DNA of 36,428 bases from Curtobacterium sp. 9128. Its GTDB lineage: Bacteria > Actinomycetota > Actinomycetes > Actinomycetales > Microbacteriaceae. The translations under genes and the position numbers were made by a program. How positions within the stretch are numbered: the stretch's first letter is position 1; the number at the start of each line of letters is the position of its first letter. Location: positions 1-36,428 of the forward strand of contig NZ_VEAF01000009.1 in the NCBI RefSeq assembly GCF_007673775.1, written 5' to 3'. The notes below the pieces were generated by a model that worked only from the letters and a program-made list of their open reading frames with translations, had not been told where the DNA came from and searched no databases. Below, piece after piece: positions 1-7,931 of the stretch.

Positions 1-59
1 TGACTGCGGCTGGTGAGCGCCCCGGGTGTTTCCCGGACTGTGCAAGTGATTCGACACCC

Positions 60-1031
60 TCACGCAAACGGTTTGGACGAGTTCTCCTCCGGTGCCGATC
101 CCGATGCTCGAGCCCGACGGGCGGTCGCCACCGCGAGGACGATCGAACCGAACGCGATCACGAGGGCGTCGGCGGCCTCGCCCGCGAACACCCGCATGGT
201 CACCGTCGCGGCTGCGGCCCACGGGAGCCAGGTGACTGCGATCGCCGCTGCCCAGATGCGCTGTCGTGTCAGGACGAGGACGACGACGGCGACGAGGACC
301 AGGAGCCCGGCCCCCGCGAGGGCCCACGGGGACAGCACGAAGGTCCACCAGCCGGCGTCCCCGACGAACTGGTACTCCCACGGCCGTCCGCTCGGCAGCC
401 GCATCACGCCGAGCAGGGCTGACGCGACCCCGACGACGCCGAACGCTGCGAGTGCCGGCCGACGGCGTCGCGGATCGCCCACGTTCGCGGCGACGACCGT
501 CAGCGCCACGAACGCGAGCGTCGTCGAACCCGGTCCGTTCCAGTTGCCCGTGGCGAAGCGGACGTGCGCCGCGACGACCACGCCGACGAGGGCGACCACA
601 CCGACCAGGTGCGCCAGCAACCGGGACCCGGCGAACGCCGCCGACGCCATGACCAGGACCGGTGCGATGAAGAGCGGGCTCGCGTTGAGGAAGGGTCCGA
701 ACGTCGGGAGTCGACCGGAGGTGGCCGTGGCGTCGAAGCCGGCGGGGGAGGTCACGAAGCAGCAGTACACGAGCGAGAACGCCGCGAGTGCGCCGGTCGA
801 GAGCGAGGCGACCAGGGTGCGCACCGCTTCCGGCACCAGGGCGTTCAGCCACTCGACCAGGGCTCGTCGGCGCAGGTCGACGAGCTCGCCGAGCACCGGG
901 GTGCGGCGCCCTTCGCTGTCGGCGACGTCGAGCAGCACACCGACCATCGAGTCGCCGAACCGTCGTCGCCACCGTGGCGGGTACCAGCGCACTGCGGCGC
1001 GGTACTGCTCCTCGAGCCGCCTGGTGCTCAT
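60..1031 (-). CDS. PadR-linked integral membrane protein
   Basis: The product is 323 residues. The N-terminus (about residues 1-70) is charged and contains a WYPPRWRRRFG stretch, typical of the cytosolic prefix of membrane proteins that follow PadR genes in Actinobacteria. About seven hydrophobic segments follow from residue 75 to 305, and the tail is short and basic. No catalytic motif is visible. The start codon overlaps the padR stop in an ATGA arrangement at 1028-1031, so the two genes are translationally coupled and probably form one operon. A role in envelope stress or in work with the neighbouring exporter is inference from position only. Confidence 0.8.
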   Translation of the reverse strand: MSTRRLEEQYRAAVRWYPPRWRRRFGDSMVGVLLDVADSEGRRTPVLGELVDLRRRALVEWLNALVPEAVRTLVASLSTGALAAFSLVYCCFVTSPAGFDATATSGRLPTFGPFLNASPLFIAPVLVMASAAFAGSRLLAHLVGVVALVGVVVAAHVRFATGNWNGPGSTTLAFVALTVVAANVGDPRRRRPALAAFGVVGVASALLGVMRLPSGRPWEYQFVGDAGWWTFVLSPWALAGAGLLVLVAVVVLVLTRQRIWAAAIAVTWLPWAAAATVTMRVFAGEAADALVIAFGSIVLAVATARRARASGSAPEENSSKPFA

Positions 1032-1399
1032 GCGGCGCCGCCGGGTCCGGGCTGTGCAACCCTGATTGCAGGCCCCGGGCGCCAGGCCTGCAGGCGACGG
1101 CGCGCGGCGCTGGCGTTCGCCTCGAGTCGTCGGACCTCGCGCTCGAGGGCCGCTCCACCGGCGTCGGTGAGCTCGAAGTACTTCCGGTGACGACCGTCGA
1201 CGACCTCGTCGCCGGCGTCCTGGACGAGGCCCTGGTCGAGGAGGCGGTCGAGCACGGCGTAGAGCGTCCCCACCCTGAGGTTCACGCGTCCCTCGGACAG
1301 TGACTCGGTCTCGGCGATCAGCGCGTACCCGTGGGCACGGCCCCCGGCCAGTGCGGTGAGCACGAGCATCGTCGGCTCACGCATCTCTGCGGTACTCAT
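1028..1399 (-). CDS. PadR family transcriptional regulator
   Basis: This is a 123-residue winged-helix repressor. The N-terminal half carries the PadR signature (LTALAGGRAHGYALI, then GTLYAVLDRLLDQGLV and a wing with RKYFELTDAG). The C-terminal helix is short, as in small PadR-s2 proteins. A longer reading frame extends upstream to 1594, but that part is antisense to the ABC gene and unlike PadR. The ATG at 1399 gives the normal PadR N-terminus (MSTAEMREP). The gene diverges from the ABC-2 exporter genes, and an inverted repeat lies just upstream, so it probably represses itself and the exporter. The ligand is unknown. Confidence 0.9.
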   Translation of the reverse strand: MSTAEMREPTMLVLTALAGGRAHGYALIAETESLSEGRVNLRVGTLYAVLDRLLDQGLVQDAGDEVVDGRHRKYFELTDAGGAALEREVRRLEANASAARRRLQAWRPGPAIRVAQPGPGGAA

Positions 1400-1408
1400 G
1401 TGGTCAGT

Positions 1409-1429
1409 ATACTCATTCAACAAGAGTAT
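1409..1429. promoter_or_regulatory. Putative PadR operator
   Basis: ATACTC (1409-1414) and GAGTAT (1424-1429) form a perfect 6-bp inverted repeat with a 9-bp spacer. It lies 9 bp upstream of the padR start, in a locally A+T-rich patch that also contains TATACT, a plausible -10 element. Its position between padR and the divergent exporter genes fits an autoregulatory operator. Binding by PadR is inferred. Confidence 0.55.
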
Positions 1430-1487
1430 TGATCGTGATGTGGTGATGCCCCTGGTCTCCACGAGGATTCGTCGATACGTTGGACGA

Positions 1488-2498
1488 ATGTCGCTCATCG
1501 TCGCCGACAGCCTGGTCAAGGAGTTCTCGCGCCCGGTCCGGGTACAGGGGGCGTTCTCCGGCGTCCGGAACCTGTTCACGACGAAGTCGGTCACGAACCG
1601 CGCGGTGGACGGCGTCTCGCTGACGATCGAGCCGGGAGAGGTCGTCGGCTACCTCGGGCCGAACGGTGCCGGGAAGTCCACGACGATCAAGATGCTCACC
1701 GGGGTGCTCGTCCCCACGAGCGGCGAGGTCCGGGTGAACGGGATGGTGCCGTGGAAGGACCGCTCGGCGAACGCGCGGACGATCGGCGCGGTGTTCGGGC
1801 AGCGTACGCAGCTGTGGTTCGACCTGCCGTTGCGGGACTCGTTCGACGTCCTCGCGAAGCTCTACGGCATCACGCCGTCGGACTACCGGAGGACCCTCGA
1901 CGAGTTCGTCGACCTGCTCGACCTCGGGCCCTTCATCGACCGTCCGGTCCGGACCCTGAGCCTCGGGCAGCGGATGCGCGGCGACCTCGTCGCGGCGATG
2001 CTGCACGAGCCGCCGGTGCTGTACCTGGACGAGCCGACGGTCGGGCTCGACGTCGTCGCGAAGGCACGGATCCGGGACTTCGTCCGCGAGCGGAACCGCA
2101 CCGCCGGGACGACGGTCATGCTCACCACGCACGACATCGGTGACGTGGAACAGCTGTGCCGGCGGGTGGTGATCATCGACGAGGGACGCATCCTGTTCGA
2201 CGGCGACCTCGACGCACTCCGCCGCGCCTACCTGCCGCACCGCACGCTCCGCGTCGAGCTCTCCGGACCGGAGCCGCGGGACTGGTCGGTCGACGGCGTG
2301 CAGCGCGTCGGCGTCCGTCCGCACGGCGAGGCGCAGCTGCTCGACCTGCGCTTCGACCCGGCCGAGGTGTCGACCTCGACGGCGATCGCCCGGACCACGG
2401 CGGCACTGCCGGTCGCGGACCTGACGGTCCGCGAACCGGAGCTGGAGGACGTGATCACCGAGATCTACACGGCGCGGTCGGTGCGTGATGTCGGCTGA
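1488..2498 (+). CDS. ABC-2 type exporter, ATP-binding subunit
   Basis: The product is a 336-residue ATPase that would power the two permeases encoded downstream. Walker A is GPNGAGKST (57-65), the Q-loop is at GQR (104-106), the signature is LSLGQ (157-161), Walker B is VLYLDEP (177-183) and the H-loop histidine is in TTHD (213-216). The roughly 35-residue N-terminal lead before the Walker A strand and the 90-residue C-terminal tail resemble the COG4586 class of uncharacterised ABC-2 ATPases. The ATG at 1488 is chosen because upstream in-frame codons run back through the operator region and do not look like ABC protein. The next gene overlaps its end. The substrate cannot be read from sequence. 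Confidence 0.9.
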   Translation: MSLIVADSLVKEFSRPVRVQGAFSGVRNLFTTKSVTNRAVDGVSLTIEPGEVVGYLGPNGAGKSTTIKMLTGVLVPTSGEVRVNGMVPWKDRSANARTIGAVFGQRTQLWFDLPLRDSFDVLAKLYGITPSDYRRTLDEFVDLLDLGPFIDRPVRTLSLGQRMRGDLVAAMLHEPPVLYLDEPTVGLDVVAKARIRDFVRERNRTAGTTVMLTTHDIGDVEQLCRRVVIIDEGRILFDGDLDALRRAYLPHRTLRVELSGPEPRDWSVDGVQRVGVRPHGEAQLLDLRFDPAEVSTSTAIARTTAALPVADLTVREPELEDVITEIYTARSVRDVG

Positions 2499-3336
2499 CG
2501 TCGCGCTGCCGGACGGCCTGGAGGCCCGGGACCGCCCGGCGGGTCCGGTCGCCGTCCGTCTCGCGCTGGTCGGGCAGGGGATGCGCTCGGTCCTGGTCTT
2601 CCGCGCCGACGTCCTCGTGGGGACCGTCAGCACGGTGCTACGGGTCGTCCTCGTGATGCTCGTCTGGAACGCCGTCTACGGCGAGCGGGGGTCGGTGAGC
2701 GGCGTCGACCGTGCCGACGCCGTCGGCTACGCCGTGCTCGGCGCGCTCTTCGCGGTCATGTTCCAACCGTGGCACTTCTCGTCGCTGAACACCCGGGTCC
2801 GGGACGGCAGCGTCGTGTTCGACATCATGCGACCGGTCGGGCTCATCACGCAGACCGTCGCCGCGCAGCTCGGCAGTTCCCTGGCGAACGTCCCGAAGGC
2901 GGTCGTCGGGCTCGCCCTCGCGCTGCTCGTCGGCGCCGTCCCCGCGCCGAGCACCTGGTGGCAGACGGGCGCGTTCGTGCTGAGCGCCGTGCTCGGGCTG
3001 GTCATCGCGATCCAGTGCAACCTCATCGTCGGACTCACCGCGTTCTGGACGACCGACGTCGGCGGCGCCTACATGATCTACAGCATGGCGGCGGCGTTCT
3101 GCTCGGGGTCGCTCATCCCGCTCTGGTTCATGCCCGACGGCCTCGCCGGGGTCCTCCGCGCGCTGCCGTTCAGCGCGCAGATCTTCACGCCGCTCTCGAT
3201 CTGGTTCGACCGGTCGCCAGAATGGGACGTCCTCGGCGAACTCGCCCTCCAGGCCGGGTGGATCGTCGTGCTGGCGTTCGCCGCCCATCTGGTGTGGCAG
3301 CGCGCCCTGCGGAGGACGGTGATCAACGGTGGGTGA
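2488..3336 (+). CDS. ABC-2 type exporter permease 1
   Basis: This 282-residue membrane protein has about six hydrophobic segments, consistent with the COG4587-type permease normally paired with a COG4586 ATPase. A motif-like QPWHFSSLNTRVRDGSVVFDIMRP loop (given here in outline, residues about 92-115) matches the family pattern of a cytosolic coupling loop ending in ..RP. The start is ATG 2488 or the adjacent GTG 2485; both overlap the end of the ATPase gene. Its 3' end overlaps the next permease gene by 8 bases. The three genes are therefore one tightly coupled operon encoding a heterodimeric-permease exporter. Confidence 0.85.
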   Translation: MSADVALPDGLEARDRPAGPVAVRLALVGQGMRSVLVFRADVLVGTVSTVLRVVLVMLVWNAVYGERGSVSGVDRADAVGYAVLGALFAVMFQPWHFSSLNTRVRDGSVVFDIMRPVGLITQTVAAQLGSSLANVPKAVVGLALALLVGAVPAPSTWWQTGAFVLSAVLGLVIAIQCNLIVGLTAFWTTDVGGAYMIYSMAAAFCSGSLIPLWFMPDGLAGVLRALPFSAQIFTPLSIWFDRSPEWDVLGELALQAGWIVVLAFAAHLVWQRALRRTVINGG

Positions 3337-4177
3337 CGTCGGACGCACGACGGTCCGGGCGACGCGACCCGCGCCTCCCGGCTGGTTCCGGCAGTGGCGG
3401 ATCCTGCTCGCCGCCGCGTTCCGGCAGTCCTTGATCTACAAGGGCAACCTGGTCCTGATGATGGCCGGCAGCGCGGCTCTGCAGGGGACGCAGCTGCTCT
3501 TCATCGGCGTGCTGCTCGACCGCTTCGGTGCGATCGCGGGGTGGAGCACCGCGCAGATCGCGTTCCTGTACGGGCTGCGGCTCACCGCGCACGGTGTCGG
3601 GACGGTCTTCTTCGGGCAGCACCTGGCCACCGACCAGGTGATCCGGCAGGGCGACTACGACCGGTTCCTGCTGCGCCCGGTCCCACCGCTGATCCAGCTG
3701 CTGACCCGGTGGTTCAACCTCGGCACGCTCGGGGACCTGGCGCTCGGCCTCGGCATCCTCGTGACCGCGGTCACGCTCGCGCCGATCGCGTGGACGCCGT
3801 GGCTGGTCGCCCTCACCGTCGCGGCCGCGATCGGCGGCGGCCTGCTCGAGGCCGGGCTGCAGATCGGGCTCGCCGGGTTGTCGTTCCGGCTCGGGTCGAC
3901 GCGCGACCTCAAGGTCAGCGTCGACAACACCCTCACCGACTTCGGCGCCTACCCCTTGCCCGTGTTCGGGCCCGCCGGCGTGTACGCCCTCACGTTCGCC
4001 CTGCCGTTGGCGTTCATCGCGTACCTGCCCGCGACCGTGGTGCTCGCCAAGACCGACGAGCTCCTCGTGCCGGTGTGGCTCGCCGAGGTCGCGCCGCTCG
4101 CCGGACCGCTGCTGCTCGCCACCGGCTGGTGGTTCTTCATGCGACAGTCGCGGCACTACACCAGCCCCGGCGCCTGA
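3329..4177 (+). CDS. ABC-2 type exporter permease 2
   Basis: The product is 282 residues with about six hydrophobic segments and a cytosolic loop (GDYDRFLLRPVPPLIQLL) that parallels the MRP-type loop in permease 1. This is the second, diverged half-permease of the COG3694 type. The GTG start at 3329 overlaps the previous stop. The gene converges on the GAF-ANTAR gene with only 9 bp between stops. Together with the ATPase and permease 1 it should form an exporter; drugs, lipids or peptides are all possible cargo. Confidence 0.85.
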   Translation: MGDVGRTTVRATRPAPPGWFRQWRILLAAAFRQSLIYKGNLVLMMAGSAALQGTQLLFIGVLLDRFGAIAGWSTAQIAFLYGLRLTAHGVGTVFFGQHLATDQVIRQGDYDRFLLRPVPPLIQLLTRWFNLGTLGDLALGLGILVTAVTLAPIAWTPWLVALTVAAAIGGGLLEAGLQIGLAGLSFRLGSTRDLKVSVDNTLTDFGAYPLPVFGPAGVYALTFALPLAFIAYLPATVVLAKTDELLVPVWLAEVAPLAGPLLLATGWWFFMRQSRHYTSPGA

Positions 4178-4186
4178 GCGGTCCGG

Positions 4187-4933
4187 TCACCGAGGGTCGC
4201 GCGGGGAGCCGGCGAGGACGTCGTCGAGCGGGATCGTCCCGTCGGCCACCTCGACGGCGACCTCGCTGAGCTTGCGCTGCACCGAGCGCGCGTAGCGCCG
4301 CAGGACCTCGCGCGCGGTGTCCACGTCGACGGACAGTGCCCGAGCGACGTAGCCCTTGGCCTGTTCGATCGGGACCTTCGCGTCGAGGGCGTACTGCAGC
4401 TGCTCGGCGGTGACGGTGGCGTCCCGCATGGTCCGCTGCTGCAGGATGCTGATCGTCGCGACGTCCGCGAGCGCCTGTGCAGCGCGCGCGTCGGCACCGT
4501 TGAGCGCTCCGTCGAGCTCGCGGAACAGGTTCAGCGACCCGATGACGTCGTCACGGAGCCGCAGCGGGATCGCGTGGACGCTGCGGTACCCGTGGTCCTT
4601 CGACGCCGCGGCGAATCGCGGCCAGCGCTCCGCCAGCGAGGCGATGTCCTCCGACGTCACCAGCTCACCGGTCGTCACCGCGGTGATGCACGGTCCCTCA
4701 CCGGCGTTCAGCTGCAGGAGGCCGATGAACCCGCTGCGCTCACTGGTGGACGCAGCGACCTCGAGGGCGCCGTCGCGGTTGAGCAGGTGGATGGCGCCGG
4801 CCGCCGCGTCGAAGAGCTCCACGGAACGGTCGACGAGGGTCTGCAGGACGTCGAGGACGTCGTAGTCGGCGACGAGGTTGTCGGTCAGTGCGACGAAGGT
4901 GTCGACCAGTCGTGTCTCGCGGGTCTCGGTCAT
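4187..4933 (-). CDS. GAF and ANTAR domain protein
   Basis: This is a 248-residue cytosolic regulator. Residues about 10-155 form a GAF sensor domain (LLQLNAGEGPCITAVTTGE and VHAIPLRLRDDVIGSLNLF are typical GAF strands). Residues about 170-235 form an ANTAR RNA-binding domain with the conserved IEQAKGYVA and paired short helices. ANTAR proteins bind dual-hairpin motifs in nascent mRNA and prevent termination. GAF-ANTAR proteins of this size are common in Actinobacteria, and most have unknown targets. The ATG at 4933 is preceded by GAGGAGG about 10 bases upstream, so the longer frame reaching 5152 is rejected. It diverges from the desaturase gene. Confidence 0.9.
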   Translation of the reverse strand: MTETRETRLVDTFVALTDNLVADYDVLDVLQTLVDRSVELFDAAAGAIHLLNRDGALEVAASTSERSGFIGLLQLNAGEGPCITAVTTGELVTSEDIASLAERWPRFAAASKDHGYRSVHAIPLRLRDDVIGSLNLFRELDGALNGADARAAQALADVATISILQQRTMRDATVTAEQLQYALDAKVPIEQAKGYVARALSVDVDTAREVLRRYARSVQRKLSEVAVEVADGTIPLDDVLAGSPRDPR

Positions 4934-5025
4934 CAGTGGGCAGCCTCCTCGACGGACGGACACCACCGTAGCCGCCATCGGCGCGCGTCCGTGACCGCAC
5001 TGGACGCGCGCGACGGTCGGTGGAC

Positions 5026-5055
5026 TTGCGAGCATTCCGGCGCGTGTCCTAGCGT
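5026..5055 (+). promoter_or_regulatory. Possible promoter for the desaturase gene
   Basis: TTGCGA (5026-5031) and TAGCGT (5050-5055) have an 18-bp spacer and lie about 70 bp ahead of the desaturase start in the divergent spacer. The -35 resembles TTGACA. The match is partial and the assignment tentative. Confidence 0.3.
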
Positions 5056-5126
5056 TGGACGCGAGCTGCCCCTGACCCCGGTCGCCGGAACCCCTCTTCG
5101 TTCCGTTGCACCCCGGGAGCACAGGT

Positions 5127-6251
5127 TTGGAACAGCACGACGACGGCGCCACCGCCGTCCACTACCGCACGACGGGCGCCACTCCGGGTGGAGCCCGGAC
5201 GGGCGGCACGTCGACGTACTCCGCCCTGCTCGCGCAGGTCAAGGAAGCCGGGCTGCTCCGTCGCCGACGTGGCTTCTACTGGACGCTCTTCGCCGCCCTG
5301 GTCCTCGCGACGGCCGGGTGCTGGACGGCGTTCGCCGTCCTCGGCGACTCCTGGTCGCAGCTGGTCGTCGCCGGGGCCCTCGGTGTCCTCTTCACCCAGT
5401 TCGCGTTCCTGTCGCACGAAGCCGCGCACCGGCAGGTGTTCGCCTCGCAGAAGTGGAACGACCACGCCGGACGGTGGCTCGGGACCTTCCTGGTCGGCCT
5501 CAGCTACTCGTGGTGGATGCACAAGCACACCCGGCACCACGGCAACCCGAACACCGTCGGGAAGGACCCCGACATCGAGCCCGACGGCATCCGGTTCCTG
5601 CCCGAGGACGCCGCCGCCGTGCGCGGGCCCCTGATGCGGACGTTCCTGCGCCACCAGGGCTGGTTGTTCTTCCCACTCCTCACCCTCGAGGGCCTGAACC
5701 TGCACCGGCACGCCGTCGTCGCCGTCGTCCGCGGTGTCGGAGCCCGTCCGGACGTGCGGGGTCGTGCCCTCGAGGGTGTGCTCCTCGTCGCGAGGTTCGC
5801 GATCTACCTGACCGTCGTGTTCCGGTTCCTGCCGCTCGGGATGGCGTGTGCGTTCCTCGGGGTGCAGCTCGCCGTGTTCGGCGTCATGATGGGCGCCTCG
5901 TTCGCCCCGAACCACAAGGGCATGCCGACGATCGCCCACGACGCGAAGGTCGACTTCTTCTCCCGCCAGGTCCGCACCTCCCGCAACATCCGCGGTGGCT
6001 GGTGGGTCTCGTTCCTGATGGGCGGCCTGAACCACCAGGTCGAGCACCACCTGTTCCCCTCGATGCCGCGTCCGGCGCTGCGGCACGCGCGCCTGCTCGT
6101 CCGCGGGCACTGTCACGCGCTCGACGTCCCGTACACCGAGACGACCCTGCTGCGGTCGTACGGGATCGTGGTGCGCTACCTCAACCGGGTGGGCGTCACG
6201 GCACGTGACCCGTTCGCCTGTCCGCTCGTCACCGAGCTGCGCATCCACTGA
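5127..6251 (+). CDS. Membrane fatty acid (acyl-CoA/acyl-lipid) desaturase
   Basis: This 374-residue di-iron membrane desaturase would introduce a cis double bond into fatty acyl chains. The three histidine boxes are present: HEAAH (97-101), HKHTRHH (132-138) and HQVEHH (about 303-308). Paired transmembrane segments lie at about 52-95 and 225-260. The spacing fits the DesA3/linoleoyl-CoA desaturase-like group. TTG 5127 (MEQHDD) is preferred because GGGAG lies 7 bases before it; TTG 5106 is an alternative. A 55-residue membrane peptide gene follows after 29 bp. Chain length and regiospecificity cannot be decided from sequence. Confidence 0.88.
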   Translation: MEQHDDGATAVHYRTTGATPGGARTGGTSTYSALLAQVKEAGLLRRRRGFYWTLFAALVLATAGCWTAFAVLGDSWSQLVVAGALGVLFTQFAFLSHEAAHRQVFASQKWNDHAGRWLGTFLVGLSYSWWMHKHTRHHGNPNTVGKDPDIEPDGIRFLPEDAAAVRGPLMRTFLRHQGWLFFPLLTLEGLNLHRHAVVAVVRGVGARPDVRGRALEGVLLVARFAIYLTVVFRFLPLGMACAFLGVQLAVFGVMMGASFAPNHKGMPTIAHDAKVDFFSRQVRTSRNIRGGWWVSFLMGGLNHQVEHHLFPSMPRPALRHARLLVRGHCHALDVPYTETTLLRSYGIVVRYLNRVGVTARDPFACPLVTELRIH

Positions 6252-6280
6252 CCCGTCCCACCACCACCGAAGGAAGCCAC

Positions 6281-6448
6281 ATGAAGACCGTCATCGTCCT
6301 CCTCGTCCTCTGGGCGATCGTCGCCGTCGTCGGGTTCGCCCTGCACGGGCTGCTCTGGATCGGCATCATCGGCGTCGTGCTGTTCGTCGGCACGGTCGTC
6401 TTCGGGGCACTGCGGCGCGGCAGCCGTCGGGCGGTCGACCGCGGGTAG
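6281..6448 (+). CDS. Small hydrophobic membrane protein, 55 aa
   Basis: This short gene starts with ATG at 6281 and is preceded by GAAGGAAG about 6 bases upstream. It encodes MKTVIVLLVLWAIVAVVGFA followed by a second hydrophobic stretch (residues about 23-43) and a basic tail (RRGSRRAVDRG). Two transmembrane helices with a cytosolic basic C-terminus are predicted by eye. Small two-helix proteins of this kind are frequent in Actinobacteria and have no known function. It lies 29 bp after the desaturase and is probably cotranscribed with it. Confidence 0.75.
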   Translation: MKTVIVLLVLWAIVAVVGFALHGLLWIGIIGVVLFVGTVVFGALRRGSRRAVDRG

Positions 6449-6474
6449 CGAGGACGCGTCGGGGGACCCTCGCT
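6447..6474. terminator. Weak hairpin between convergent genes
   Basis: AGCGAGG (6447-6453) pairs with CCTCGCT (6468-6474) around a 14-base loop, in the short space between the stops of the membrane peptide gene and the CoA-transferase gene. It could act as a two-way terminator, but no U-tract is present on either strand. Confidence 0.35.
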
Positions 6475-7868
6475 CAGTGCTCCCACCCGAGCGGCGAGGA
6501 CCCCAGGGGCGCCGGAGGACGGACCCTGGCGTCCCACGACGGGGTGACCCGGACGCGCGGTGCCAGCGAACGGACCTCGCCGAACGGGCCGGACCGGACG
6601 ACGAGCTCGACGTCGTCGAGTCGGTCACGCAGGTCACCGTCCGTCTCGTGGGACCGGTGCGGATCCGTCCCGAACCCCTGGACCCAGGTGCACACCCGAG
6701 CGAGGTCGACGTGCACGTGCCACGTCCCGCCCTCGCTCGCCTGCCGCGCGAGTGCGGTCTGGATGCCGGCGGAGAGCAGGAACGCCGCGACGTAGTCGTT
6801 GAGCAGGTACGTCGGCGGCAGCGCCGCACGCTCCCCTCCGCCTTCCTCGAGTGCGAACCCCGTCGCGGCACACGCGAGCTGGTCGAACCCGCCGCGGTCC
6901 GCCCACGGTCCGGTCGTGCCCCAGCCGTGGACGTCTGCGAACACGGTCCCGGGGTGGTCGGCGGCCATCTGGTCGGCGTCGAGGCCGAAGCGTGCCATGT
7001 CCCGGTAGCTGTGGAGCACGACGTCCGCGGTCGTGAGGAGGCGTTCGAACGCACTCCGGCCGTCACCCGTGCGGAGGTCGCAGTAGGCGTTGCGCTTGCC
7101 CGTCCCGGTCTCGATGATCATCGCGTTCGGATCGGGACGGTCAGGTCGGGACAGGTGGAGGACGTCGGCACCGTGCTCGGCCGCGAGCCGGCCGGCGACC
7201 GGCCCGGCGATGACGTGCGTGAGATCGAGCACGCGGAGCCCCCGCATCGGCGCGTCCGTCGCGGTCAGCGAGGCGTGCTGCCGCGGTTCCGCGTCACCCG
7301 TGCGGACGATCCCGATGACGGGGTCGTCCGCGATCGCCCGTCCGGCATCGGAGGCCGCCCACTCCTCGGTCGTGCGCACCATGGTCGCCGTGCCCCCGAC
7401 CGCGACGACGGCCCGTTCCAGCTCGGCGGCGTCCCATCGGGACACGGCCTCGGTGATCGCTGCTCGGTCCGGTGCGCACCGCAGGACCCGGAGGGCTCGG
7501 TCCCGCAGGTGCGGGTAGGACAGCAGCAGGAACACCTCGCGTCCGTCGCGGCACCGGTAGAACGCGCTGTCGCCGAGCAGGTTCGGATCCTCCATCGTGC
7601 CGGCGACGGGCACGTCACCGATCCGCGTCGCGAACACCGCCATCAGCTGCAGCAGGGCGTCGTCGGTGCGGACCGACGTCGTCCGTCGAGGTCCGCCGCG
7701 CCGCTCGGCGAGACGAACCCCCGCGGCGCCGTGCACGGCCATCGCTGCAGCCATGCACTCCGCGAGCCGGTGTGGCGACCGAGTCGGGGGTTCCGCTCCC
7801 ACGATCTCGACGTCGTCGGCCGCGAGTCGGAGGAGGTCGGTCAGGTCCGCGAGGGGCGTCGTCGTCAT
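6474..7868 (-). CDS. Family III CoA-transferase (CaiB/BaiF-like)
   Basis: The product is 464 residues and would move CoA between carboxylic acids. The C-terminal half has the family core: MRGLRVLDLTHVIAGPVAGR (208-227) resembles the usual N-terminal Rossmann strand, and GTTGPWADRGGFDQLA (317-332) contains the expected catalytic aspartate D329. The first 200 residues are unusual, because the classical core strand normally sits near residue 5-25. They look like a second, degenerate CaiB-type segment, giving a permuted or duplicated layout. The ATG at 7868 has CGGAG 10 bases upstream, so the long frame to 8369 is rejected. The gene diverges from an iclR gene and is the obvious target of that regulator. 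The acid substrate is unknown. Confidence 0.85.
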   Translation of the reverse strand: MTTTPLADLTDLLRLAADDVEIVGAEPPTRSPHRLAECMAAAMAVHGAAGVRLAERRGGPRRTTSVRTDDALLQLMAVFATRIGDVPVAGTMEDPNLLGDSAFYRCRDGREVFLLLSYPHLRDRALRVLRCAPDRAAITEAVSRWDAAELERAVVAVGGTATMVRTTEEWAASDAGRAIADDPVIGIVRTGDAEPRQHASLTATDAPMRGLRVLDLTHVIAGPVAGRLAAEHGADVLHLSRPDRPDPNAMIIETGTGKRNAYCDLRTGDGRSAFERLLTTADVVLHSYRDMARFGLDADQMAADHPGTVFADVHGWGTTGPWADRGGFDQLACAATGFALEEGGGERAALPPTYLLNDYVAAFLLSAGIQTALARQASEGGTWHVHVDLARVCTWVQGFGTDPHRSHETDGDLRDRLDDVELVVRSGPFGEVRSLAPRVRVTPSWDARVRPPAPLGSSPLGWEH

Positions 7869-7907
7869 GCCCACGATGCTCCGAGCGTCGCGTCGCCGCT
7901 GCAACGA

Positions 7908-7925
7908 CTTCCGGAAATGCGGAAG
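7908..7925. promoter_or_regulatory. Putative IclR operator
   Basis: CTTCCG (7908-7913) and CGGAAG (7920-7925) form a perfect inverted repeat with a 6-base spacer. It lies midway between the divergent CoA-transferase and iclR starts (40 bp and 7 bp away). Its TTCCG/CGGAA arms resemble palindromes described for IclR proteins. It spans the ATG at 7917, which argues that the real iclR start is downstream. Confidence 0.55.
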
Positions 7926-7931
7926 ACTCGG

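Noticed and set aside
5106..5126. TTG 5106 as start of the desaturase
   Set aside because: TTG 5127 has GGGAG at good spacing and 5106 has none, but the difference is seven residues and is not settled.
6477..7931. N-terminal extension of the iclR frame
   Set aside because: It is antisense to the CoA-transferase gene and lacks any family match; the IclR helix-turn-helix begins soon after 7932.
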